Source of the DNA: Tenacibaculum sp.
GTDB taxonomy: Bacteria; Bacteroidota; Bacteroidia; Flavobacteriales; Flavobacteriaceae
NCBI GenBank assembly: GCA_022448525.1
Contig: JAKVCX010000004.1
Location: 434,001-498,000, forward strand
Reading direction: 5' to 3'
Length of the DNA stretch: 64,000 nucleotides
The translations under genes and the position numbers were made by a program. The notes under the pieces are model-generated. The model saw nothing but the letters and a program-made list of their open reading frames with translations, searched no databases and was not told the DNA's origin. Of the stretch, positions 29,401 through 35,627 are shown in pieces. The number at the start of each line of letters is the position of its first letter. The stretch's first letter is position 1.

Positions 29401-29531
29401 ATAACATTTACTCCAGGTAGCGGAGTATTTGTATTATCCACAACTGTACCTTTTACAGAAATTTGTTGCGAAAACAAATTCAAACTTGAAAAAGCAAGTA
29501 GTAATAAAATTAATGATCCTCTTATATTCAT
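26472..29531 (-). CDS. susC: SusC/RagA-family TonB-linked outer-membrane receptor
   Basis: A 1019-residue TonB-dependent transporter for oligosaccharides. Domains in order: signal peptide (1-21, ending FSQ), carboxypeptidase-regulatory-like beta sandwich (about 24-105), a DEIVVTGLG TonB-box-type segment near 104-112, plug (about 115-225, with GAPGAPLTIRLRG and DGASAAVYGARGGNGVVLITTKKG) and 22-strand barrel ending in an aromatic residue (FKF). First gene of the operon. Its upstream region has the 24-bp palindrome about 205 bp away. No close TAnnTTTG box was found on this strand; TAGTTTTA at 29592-29585 is the nearest. Confidence 0.97.
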   Translation of the reverse strand: MNIRGSLILLLLAFSSLNLFSQQISVKGTVVDNTNTPLPGVNVIVKGTTKGTNTDFDGNYTLSNVEGTETLIFTSIGFVSKEVSINGKTTINVTLEEDSALLDEIVVTGLGQSQNKKTVSTAVSTISSKKIGELPVSRPEAVLQGTTPGITVVQNSGAPGAPLTIRLRGAATPGSSQPLYLVDGIQVPDIAFVNPSDIKNITTLKDGASAAVYGARGGNGVVLITTKKGRQNGNLQVSIDGYTGFQNRLNTPNLMNRDQYVQYYNEYQTSVGGQTIAQSDIARLPNTNWYDVLFDDDPMKSFINASVSGGTEKSSYYFSGSIFDQEGLVGGKADKSGFDRKTINFNFNTELKKNLKLRLGANLIRVKQRRLPGENDDSVGGGNPFNQLAVLLPIFPVLDADGNYYDVSAQNGPNSVNGVAIPGVNGPFNPLLALDFSTIEDRSNNLFLNGGVEWNVLEDLTVDLNYGYYENLTTNKSFQEAYDFRNGTVPNGIASLGNTGNNQLDESYFDNRFNQFDATIKYNFNKLIPEDHDLELLVGTTALEESNTFSARRAQGLSKNTFDDANFALVGDQSTIISPVQGSDREGSLLSYYTRATYNYKQKYLFTASLRADQSSKFGPGNRTGYFPAVSGGWVISEEDFFNQDSFVNLLKLRASWGINGADNIFDDQYRLVFNNTSNAIIGGSSVTGFTQAFLPNIDVKWEEVAQTNFGLDINALDNKLGITFDYYNKTTTDVLLPVGVPSYVGLPTAFQNIGEVVNEGFEFLISYKQDYDSGFSWNANFNIAKNDNEVTDLAGVNPLRDGETLNFNDPISITVEGQPIASFYGYKVKEINANGELVFDDMVDGVAGLSNDDRTIIGNAFPDFTYGFNFGMNYKGFDFGGFLYGSEGNDIYDATTRTDFSLSNRPASYLTNGVQNLLGNTAGSNLRDVSDFYVKDGSFLKLRTITLGYSLPQSAIKSFGLSSARLYVTGENLFVITDYEGADPEIGQANVTSPLDIGIDRGFFPSAKAFIFGFQFKF

Positions 29532-29735
29532 GTTTTGGTTAATTTATGGTGAAATTAGAATTAATTTTCGATTATACTTTTCTGTAAAACTACACCTGAT
29601 TTTTACTAAAACATTAAATAAGAGGCTTAAAAATTATTAAATCCGCAAGTAGTGTTGCTGATATTTGTTAGTTTGGTTTTATATTCAATCCCTTTATTAG
29701 CAAGAGGTTAAGAAGTCTTCTTGGTCTAACTTAAA

Positions 29736-29759
29736 TTTTACTTAAACGTTTAAGTAAAA
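29736..29759. promoter_or_regulatory. Perfect 24-bp palindrome, probable LacI-family operator
   Basis: The left half TTTTACTTAAAC is followed directly by its exact reverse complement, giving a central CG as in LacI-family operators. It lies about 205 bp upstream of susC. The paralogous or cognate LacI gene sits at the other end of the operon (8533), so repression relieved by a xylose-type inducer is the simplest model. Confidence 0.7.
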
Positions 29760-29822
29760 CTGTTAAAAGCGTACAGTTCTAAATTAGATTATTATCTGCG
29801 AAAAGTAATATCTGTAAAAAGG

Positions 29823-29840
29823 TTAAGTGTTTAAGTAAAA
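29823..29840. promoter_or_regulatory. Second copy of the operator motif
   Basis: TTAAGTGTTTAAGTAAAA matches 16 of 18 positions of the right part of the 24-bp palindrome; the two changes are next to the centre. The corresponding positions of the two sites are 80 bp apart, near eight helical turns, which would place bound tetramers or dimers on the same DNA face. It also lies just upstream of the plus-strand promoter at 29869. Confidence 0.55.
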
Positions 29841-29868
29841 GAGTTTAGTCAAGCTCTTAAAGTCATAA

Positions 29869-29876
29869 TACCTTTG
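29869..29876 (+). promoter_or_regulatory. Candidate -7 box for the hydrolase operon or a small RNA
   Basis: TACCTTTG fits TAnnTTTG on the plus strand; the same octamer precedes the helicase genes at 2104. Transcription would start near 29883, leaving a leader of about 130 nt before the gene at 30013 that contains the 28-bp inverted repeat. Confidence 0.45.
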
Positions 29877-29933
29877 TAATGAATATAATCCATTCCCCCT
29901 AATCTTGGAAAATTCGTAATTCTAAGTGACCCT

Positions 29934-29964
29934 AGCGAAAACTAATTAATTAGTTTTCGCTTTT
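29934..29964 (+). terminator. Perfect 28-bp inverted repeat followed by T residues (leader terminator or sRNA end)
   Basis: AGCGAAAACTAA (29934-29945), a TTAA loop and TTAGTTTTCGCT (29950-29961) give a perfect 12-bp stem, then a short run of T. On the plus strand it is terminator-like and sits 50-80 nt into the presumed transcript from 29883, before the first gene at 30013. It could be an attenuator of the hydrolase operon, the 3' end of an 80-nt small RNA, or a palindromic protein-binding site. Confidence 0.5.
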
Positions 29965-30012
29965 AAGAAAGCCTTTAATTAATAGTATCGTTTAAATTTT
30001 AAATTAAAAGTT

Positions 30013-30888
30013 ATGATTACAAAGTTTCTGTCAAACATGATTGTTAAAGGTGGAATTGCACCACTTTTTGATAATCCAGCTAATTATGAGTTGGAATATG
30101 AAGATGTAGAATTCAAAACTAAGGATGGAATCAACTTAAAAGGTTGGTTGATAAAAGGAGTGAAAGATAAAATTATCGTTCAATCTCATTTTGGAGTACA
30201 ATCTTCAAGATCAGGATATACTCCTAAAGGAAAAGGCATGATTAAGATGTGGAAAAAAGATATTTCATTTCTAAAACATGTAAAATATTTAGTAGCTAAA
30301 GGATATTCAGTTTTAATGTATGATTTTAGAAGTCATGGTGAAAGCGATGCCAATAAAAGTGGTTGGTGTTCATGGGGACCTGATGAATCACAAGATGTTG
30401 TTGCAGCAGTAAATTTTGTGGCAAATCATCCAGACTATAAAACTGCACAAATAGGATTATTAAGTATTTGTATGGGAGCTGCAGCATCCACTTACGCTTT
30501 TGGAAAAAATGAATTGCAGCAATACAATGTAAAAGCAATGGTTGCTATTCAGCCAATGAGATATTCAGATTTTATGAAGTCTTTTGGCTTACCAAGTTTT
30601 TTGAATAATTGGGTAAATAAAGAAAATAGTAAAAGAGTCGGTTTTGATATGACAGCTAAATCTTTTAAAAGTGATGTTCCTAAAATATCTGTACCTACAT
30701 TGATAATGCAAAATGTGAAAGATGAGTTTCTAGCTAAAGACTCAATTGATGAATTTTATCATGATTTGAATGTAGAAAAAGAAATGTTTTGGATTACCAA
30801 TATTGGAACGAAAAGAGCGGCTGGATACGATTACTTGACTAAAAATCCTGAAAAAGTAGGTGCTTGGTTTGATAAGTATATGGATTAG
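30013..30888 (+). CDS. Alpha/beta-hydrolase-fold protein with Cys at the nucleophile elbow (paralogue A)
   Basis: A 291-residue cytoplasmic protein without a signal peptide. The fold is visible from DGINLKGWLIKG, VLMYDFRSHGESD (strand and oxyanion region) and the nucleophile elbow IGLLSICMGAAA, where C153 takes the place of the usual Ser in G-x-S-x-G. An acid candidate is the Asp in NVKDEFLAKDS. The loop where the catalytic His normally lies reads GTKRAAGYDYL, with Arg and no His. Dienelactone hydrolase also uses Cys but keeps its His, so catalysis may be altered or lost. It is the first gene of a six-gene operon and a paralogue of the next gene. Confidence 0.8.
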   Translation: MITKFLSNMIVKGGIAPLFDNPANYELEYEDVEFKTKDGINLKGWLIKGVKDKIIVQSHFGVQSSRSGYTPKGKGMIKMWKKDISFLKHVKYLVAKGYSVLMYDFRSHGESDANKSGWCSWGPDESQDVVAAVNFVANHPDYKTAQIGLLSICMGAAASTYAFGKNELQQYNVKAMVAIQPMRYSDFMKSFGLPSFLNNWVNKENSKRVGFDMTAKSFKSDVPKISVPTLIMQNVKDEFLAKDSIDEFYHDLNVEKEMFWITNIGTKRAAGYDYLTKNPEKVGAWFDKYMD

Positions 30889-30930
30889 AAATGCTTTGGT
30901 TTAAAATCAATTAGAAAAAAATATAGAATT

Positions 30931-31833
30931 ATGTTATCGAAATTTTTAATGAAAAGAATTGTACCAGCAGTTAGCCAATCTAAAAGGTCTCCAGTACTAA
31001 GAAGACCAGATGAATATGATATGCAATATGAGGATGTAACGTTTCAATCTGAAGATGGTTTACCACTGGAAGGATGGTATATACCTTCAAAGAAAACGTC
31101 TAATAAATTAGTCATATGTAATCACTTTTCACCAGGAAATAGATATGGATATGCAGGACATATAAAACCTTGGAAAGGAGCAGGTGGTTTTGAAGTTAAT
31201 TTTTTACCAAAATATAAAGCTCTTGTTGAAGCAGGTTATAATGTGTTTGCTTATGATTTAAGAGGACATGGAATGAGTACTCCAGGTCAAAACGGAGCGT
31301 ATAATCCTAAGTTTTTTGAATATAAAGATGTTATAGGTTCTATAAATTATATAAAATCTAGACCCGATACAAAAGGTATGGATATTCATCTTCATAGCAT
31401 GTGCTTAGGAGGAAACTCTACATTGGTAGCGATGCGTAAAAAACCAGAATTATTTATTGGAGTAAAATCAATGATGTTATTACAACCTATTTCGGGAGAT
31501 GCATTAGTGCGAAAAATGTGCAAAAATATGAGATTAGGTAAAAAAGGATACGACGCATTTGAAAAGTACTATCGTGAGTTATATGGTTTTAGAATTAATG
31601 ATGCTTCACCTATAGAAGATGCTAAGTTTGTTAGAGTTCCAACTTTTGTAGCCCAAGTCAGAAAAGATAAGTTTACGTATGCAGAAGAAGATGTTCAGGC
31701 TGTTTATGACGCAATACATGTACCAGATAAAAAATTATATTGGATTGAAGGAACTACAGAAAGGTTTAGAGGATACACTTATTTCTCAGAAAACCCTGAG
31801 CAAATGATTGAATGGTATAATAAGTTTGATTAG
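30931..31833 (+). CDS. Alpha/beta-hydrolase-fold protein with Cys at the nucleophile elbow (paralogue B)
   Basis: A 300-residue paralogue of the preceding protein with the same architecture. The elbow reads HLHSMCLGGNS with C158 as would-be nucleophile; FAYDLRGHGMST corresponds to the oxyanion strand. The terminal segment IEGTTERFRGYTYF again has Arg and no His where the triad His is expected. The shared unusual changes in two diverged copies suggest selection rather than decay. Both may form a heterodimer or act on related substrates (inference). It starts 42 bp after paralogue A. Confidence 0.8.
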   Translation: MLSKFLMKRIVPAVSQSKRSPVLRRPDEYDMQYEDVTFQSEDGLPLEGWYIPSKKTSNKLVICNHFSPGNRYGYAGHIKPWKGAGGFEVNFLPKYKALVEAGYNVFAYDLRGHGMSTPGQNGAYNPKFFEYKDVIGSINYIKSRPDTKGMDIHLHSMCLGGNSTLVAMRKKPELFIGVKSMMLLQPISGDALVRKMCKNMRLGKKGYDAFEKYYRELYGFRINDASPIEDAKFVRVPTFVAQVRKDKFTYAEEDVQAVYDAIHVPDKKLYWIEGTTERFRGYTYFSENPEQMIEWYNKFD

Positions 31834-31887
31834 TTGGAGTTCGAAATAAACTTCTTAATCAAGATTAAATTTTAGGTAAAATTTTTA

Positions 31888-32940
31888 ATGAATAATTTTT
31901 TTAAACAATTCGGAGGAAAAGTAACTCAAAAACATATCAAAGAGTACGAACAGTCAGAACAATGGCGTGACGGGAGTTTTAAAAACTTAGAACACACTAC
32001 TCTAGGAGGGAATATTTTAGATTTACCAAGAATAATTTATAAACAATTATCAAATAAGAAAGGTAGAATTCCTGAAAATCCTCTACCGGTGAAAAAGTTT
32101 GAAATTGAAGAGTTTTTATCTCCTTCTGATAAGGCAAAATTCATTTGGTATGGACATTCAGCATTGTTAATTAGAATTCAAGAAATGAATATTCTAATTG
32201 ATCCAATGTTAGGAGATAATACCACACCAATTGCTCCAATTGCTACAAAAAGGTTTTCTGAAAATACTTTAAGTATCATAGACGACTTTCCAGAGATTGA
32301 TTTGGTACTGTTGACCCATGATCATTATGATCATTTAGATTTTGATAGTATTCAAAAGTTGAAGAGTAAGACAAAACGATTTTTTGTAGCATTAGGTGTT
32401 AAGAGACATTTAGTAGCTTGGGGAATTGATGAAAAATTGATTACTGAGTTTGATTGGTGGATGACTGAAAAGCTAAACCAAATTAACATCACATTTACAC
32501 CAACAAGACATTTTTCAGGAAGAGGATTAAGAGATGGATCTAAAACATTATGGGGTGGATGGGCGATAAAATCTAGAAATGAGAACATTTGGTTTAGTGG
32601 TGATGGTGGTTATGGAAATCACTTTAAAGAAATAGGAGAGATTTTAGGACCTTTTGATATAGGTTTTATGGAATGTGGACAATACAATAATGATTGGAAA
32701 TTAATTCATCTATTCCCAGAAGAAGCGATAAAGGCAGCTAAAGAGGCTAAAGTGAAAAAAGCTATTCCAGTGCATTGGGGAGGTTTTCCACTTTCATATC
32801 AACATACTTGGAAAGAACCCGCAGAAGATTTTGTAACTGCAGCACAAGATGACGGACAAGATTATATGCTTCCTTCTTTGGGAGAACTGTGCAGTACTTC
32901 AGATAAATTAAAGAATAAATGGTGGTCTAATTTTAAATAA
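31888..32940 (+). CDS. Metallo-beta-lactamase-fold hydrolase, NAPE-PLD/UlaG-like
   Basis: A 350-residue enzyme. The di-metal motif THDHYDHLD supplies H144, H146, D148 and H149; later ligands are H in TPTRHFSGRG, D in WFSGDGGYG and H in IPVHWGG. The overall layout, an N-terminal helical extension (1-80), then FIWYGHSALLI, is that of bacterial relatives of N-acylphosphatidylethanolamine phospholipase D, which cleave phosphodiesters of lipids; lactonases of the UlaG type are the alternative. No signal peptide. It is 54 bp downstream of paralogue B and 8 bp upstream of an SRPBCC gene, so it belongs to the same unit. Confidence 0.85.
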   Translation: MNNFFKQFGGKVTQKHIKEYEQSEQWRDGSFKNLEHTTLGGNILDLPRIIYKQLSNKKGRIPENPLPVKKFEIEEFLSPSDKAKFIWYGHSALLIRIQEMNILIDPMLGDNTTPIAPIATKRFSENTLSIIDDFPEIDLVLLTHDHYDHLDFDSIQKLKSKTKRFFVALGVKRHLVAWGIDEKLITEFDWWMTEKLNQINITFTPTRHFSGRGLRDGSKTLWGGWAIKSRNENIWFSGDGGYGNHFKEIGEILGPFDIGFMECGQYNNDWKLIHLFPEEAIKAAKEAKVKKAIPVHWGGFPLSYQHTWKEPAEDFVTAAQDDGQDYMLPSLGELCSTSDKLKNKWWSNFK

Positions 32941-32948
32941 AGTATACA

Positions 32949-33440
32949 ATGTTTAATTCTAAATTAATAGTTATCTTATTATTGATAATTATTGTCCTAG
33001 TAGTTTTATATATAACTGGTAAAAAGTCTGTTCATCATGAAATTATGATTAACGCGAATTCAGATAAGGTATGGTCTGTATTGATAAATACTGAAGCTTA
33101 TAAAGAATGGAATCCAACATTGTTGGTTTTGAAAGGTGAGGTTCAAGAAGGTAACACGGTTACATATCAATTTTCTCAAGATGAGAATAATAAGAGTGAA
33201 ATTCCATCTCAAGTGAAGAAAATAATTAAAAATGAATTACTTCATCAAGGTGGAGGAGTTCCGTTAATTCTAACCTTTAATCACATGTACATATTAGAAC
33301 AAGAAGGAGATAAAACGAGGGTAACTATTCATGAAGATTATGATGGGATTTGGGTAAATTACTGGAATCCAAAACCAGTTCAAGGAGCATATACTAGATT
33401 GAATGAAGCACTAAAGAAAAGGGTAGAAAGTTTAAATTAG
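32949..33440 (+). CDS. Membrane-anchored SRPBCC (START-like) domain protein
   Basis: A 163-residue protein with one N-terminal hydrophobic helix (about residues 4-21), then an SRPBCC fold of about 135 residues: VHHEIMINANSDKVWSVLIN at the start, YKEWNP, GGGVPLILTFNHMYILE and the long C-terminal helix ending KKRVESLN. SRPBCC proteins enclose hydrophobic ligands such as lipids or polyketides. The helix could anchor it in the inner membrane with the domain in the periplasm. It is paralogous to the next gene, which is a lipoprotein instead. Ligand unknown. Confidence 0.78.
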   Translation: MFNSKLIVILLLIIIVLVVLYITGKKSVHHEIMINANSDKVWSVLINTEAYKEWNPTLLVLKGEVQEGNTVTYQFSQDENNKSEIPSQVKKIIKNELLHQGGGVPLILTFNHMYILEQEGDKTRVTIHEDYDGIWVNYWNPKPVQGAYTRLNEALKKRVESLN

Positions 33441-33444
33441 AAAG

Positions 33445-33915
33445 ATGAGATTTCTTTATTTTATTGGGCTAATAGTAGTATTTACAGGGTGTAAATCTGT
33501 TGAGACTTCCATAATAGTTAAAGCTAAACCCAAAGATGTTTGGAGTACCTTGTTAGAAACAGATCGCTATAACGAATGGAATTCTGTAATGGAGTTGTTA
33601 GAAGGTGAGCTTATAGAAGGCAAAAAGGTTAAGTATAACGTAACTGAAACTGAATCAAAGCAAACTCAAATAGGAGCGAAGGTAAAGAAAGTGATAAAAA
33701 ATAAAGAGTTAAATCAAACAGGAGGTATTCCATTAGTTCTCAGATTTAATCATAAGTATCTTTTAAAACCAGAAGGCAATGAAACCAAAATTACAATAAG
33801 AGAGAAATATTCTGGATTTTATGTGTTATTTTGGAGTAGTAAAGACATCAAAAAAGCTTATGAAAGACTTAATCTTGCTATAAAACAGAGAACAGAATCC
33901 TTAAAAGTAAAATGA
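33445..33915 (+). CDS. SRPBCC (START-like) domain lipoprotein
   Basis: A 156-residue paralogue of the preceding protein: VIVKAKPKDVWSTLLETDRYNEWN, KNKELNQTGGIPLVLRFNHKYLL and a C-terminal helix ending QRTESLKVK align without gaps. The N-terminus is a lipoprotein signal with FTGC (C16 lipidated), so it probably sits on the outer membrane or the outer face of the inner membrane. Its stop overlaps the start of the AraC gene by 4 nt (ATGA), showing translational coupling. A pair of differently anchored ligand-binding proteins suggests handover of a hydrophobic molecule (inference). Confidence 0.78.
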   Translation: MRFLYFIGLIVVFTGCKSVETSIIVKAKPKDVWSTLLETDRYNEWNSVMELLEGELIEGKKVKYNVTETESKQTQIGAKVKKVIKNKELNQTGGIPLVLRFNHKYLLKPEGNETKITIREKYSGFYVLFWSSKDIKKAYERLNLAIKQRTESLKVK

Positions 33916-34826
33916 TTATGAGAGATGTAATAAGAATTGAAACAATTAGTGAGGTTCATGATTTTTTTAAGTTAGCGAAACCAAAGCATCCATTGGTAAC
34001 GATATTGCCTATAACTGATGAAATGACAAATTTCGATTACGGAGATTATTCATATTCTTTTGGGTTTTATCAAATTAGTTTAAAAATTGGTATTTCGGGG
34101 TCAATATCATATGGTAGAAATTCTTATGATTTTCAAGAAGGAACGATGACCTTTTTAAAACCAAATCAAGCAATTAGTATCGAAAATACTAAAGAGTATG
34201 AAGGCGCATCAGGTTGGACATTACTTTTTCATCCAGATTTGATTACCAAGTCTGAATTGGGGAAAATTATTAGTAGTTATTCTTTTTTTAACTACGAATC
34301 GAATGAAGCCCTTCATGTTTCTGATGATGAAAAAATTGCTCTTTCAGAATTGGTAAAAAAAATAGAGCAGGAGTATAATCAAAATATAGATAAGCATAGT
34401 CAGGAACTTATAATATCCAATATTGATTTATTACTTAAATATTGTAAACGCTATTACGATAGACAGTTTTACACAAGAGCCAATCTGAATAAAGATGTAA
34501 TTACGAAATTTGAGAATATCATTTTGGACTATTTCAACCAAGAAAAACAGAGAAACCTTGGAGTTCTTACCGTGAGTTATTGTGCGGAAAAAATGAATAT
34601 GTCACCTAATTATTTGGGAGATTTGTTGAAGAATGAAACAGGTATTAGCGCGAAACAACATATAAACGACTTTTTAATAGAACGTGCAAAGACCAAAATA
34701 TTAGGAACAAATAAATCAATCAGTGAAATCGCATACGATTTTGGATTTGAATATCCGCAAAGTTTTAATAAACTATTTAAGTCTAAAACAGGATTAACAC
34801 CGACAAAATTTCGAAGTTTAAAATAA
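33912..34826 (+). CDS. AraC-family transcriptional regulator
   Basis: A 304-residue regulator. The last 100 residues contain the two helix-turn-helix units (LGVLTVSYCAEKMNMSPNYLGDLL and SISEIAYDFGFEYPQSFNKLFK, ending GLTPTKFRSLK). The N-terminal 180 residues look like a cupin-type sensor (ISYGRNSYDFQEGTMTFLKP). The start at 33912 overlaps the preceding stop; an ATG at 33918 is a possible alternative. As the last gene of the hydrolase/SRPBCC operon it may control that operon in response to its substrate. Confidence 0.88.
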   Translation: MIMRDVIRIETISEVHDFFKLAKPKHPLVTILPITDEMTNFDYGDYSYSFGFYQISLKIGISGSISYGRNSYDFQEGTMTFLKPNQAISIENTKEYEGASGWTLLFHPDLITKSELGKIISSYSFFNYESNEALHVSDDEKIALSELVKKIEQEYNQNIDKHSQELIISNIDLLLKYCKRYYDRQFYTRANLNKDVITKFENIILDYFNQEKQRNLGVLTVSYCAEKMNMSPNYLGDLLKNETGISAKQHINDFLIERAKTKILGTNKSISEIAYDFGFEYPQSFNKLFKSKTGLTPTKFRSLK

Positions 34827-34976
34827 ATATTATAAAAAATAAATTCTTTGGAATTAATTAGTTTTTAAATCTAGTCATTTTAAACTCTAAATAGCAAAAT
34901 CTATGAATGAACAAGAAAAGTTGTTCTATAATTTATATTATGTTAAATAGAATGTTTTAAAACTACTATTCCAGTG

Positions 34977-35627
34977 TTATTTTGCCTTAAAAATGATATC
35001 GTCGTCAAATGCGTAAATGCTTCCCTTTTCAATATCAAAATTCGTATTTAATCCTGTGAACAAACTAAACGCTGGTAAAATTAATTCTGTACTGTTCACG
35101 TAATAACACGGTAATTTTAAATATTGTTTCCCACAGGTTTTTAATTTAACTCCAGGATGAATATGTCCAGAAATTATAAATTCATTTTCGTCTGCGTGAT
35201 CCACGTCATGTTTAAATGTGATATTCTGAATCTTTAATTTATGTACGACCGTAAAATTTAATTCCTCAGAAACAATGGAATGAATTCTATCATGATTTCC
35301 TTTGACTAAAATTTTATCTAATTCTATATAATCTGTTAACCATTCTTTAAATTCGGTAATATTTGAGTTATATTCTGCATGAAATAAATCACCAACTACA
35401 ACTAACTTTTTAGGTAAAAAATGATGGATTAACGCTGTTAATCGTTGTAAATCTTTATGTAAAATACCATCTGAGATAGCAATTCCGTGTTGTCTGAAAT
35501 GTGCCGTTTTTCCAATATGAACATCCGATAAAACCAACGTTTCTTCTGATTTCCAATAGATTACTCGTTGATTTGTTAGCGTTAAACTTGTTCCACCAAA
35601 TTGAATTTCCTCTGTTAAAATGTTCAT
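34977..35627 (-). CDS. pdeM: Ligase-associated DNA damage response endonuclease PdeM
   Basis: A 216-residue metallophosphoesterase. The two-metal motifs are complete: LVLSDVHIGKTAHFR, VVVGDLFHAEYN, VKGNHDRI and ISGHIHPGV. PdeM-type proteins are found with a ligase, a helicase and a beta-lactamase-fold exonuclease in a bacterial DNA repair cassette. It is the last gene of that cassette and overlaps the helicase gene by 4 nt. The 150-bp gap to the converging AraC gene holds only a weak 6-bp hairpin at 34909-34926. Confidence 0.88.
   Translation of the reverse strand: MNILTEEIQFGGTSLTLTNQRVIYWKSEETLVLSDVHIGKTAHFRQHGIAISDGILHKDLQRLTALIHHFLPKKLVVVGDLFHAEYNSNITEFKEWLTDYIELDKILVKGNHDRIHSIVSEELNFTVVHKLKIQNITFKHDVDHADENEFIISGHIHPGVKLKTCGKQYLKLPCYYVNSTELILPAFSLFTGLNTNFDIEKGSIYAFDDDIIFKAK

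Larger units (their letters stand above)
29532..30012. other. Divergent regulatory region between the pentose operon and the hydrolase operon
   Basis: This 481-bp gene-free stretch serves two divergent units. It holds a perfect 24-bp palindrome (29736-29759), a shorter palindrome AAGAAG-T-CTTCTT (29710-29722), a second operator-like site (29823-29840), a plus-strand -7 box (29869-29876) and a perfect 28-bp inverted repeat (29934-29961). No open reading frame of note lies inside. Confidence 0.8.

Noticed and set aside
29540..29600. Minus-strand promoter of the first susC at TAGTTTTA (29592-29585)
   Set aside because: It deviates from TAnnTTTG at the last base and has no spaced TTG, so it is mentioned only in the susC entry.
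31888..32940. Quorum-quenching AHL lactonase assignment for the metallo-beta-lactamase-fold protein
   Set aside because: The HxHxDH motif alone is shared by many families; the N-terminal extension and later motifs fit NAPE-PLD/UlaG-like proteins better.
34909..34926. Terminator between the AraC gene and pdeM (GAACAA...TTGTTC)
   Set aside because: Only 6 bp of stem and no T tract on either strand; too weak to list.
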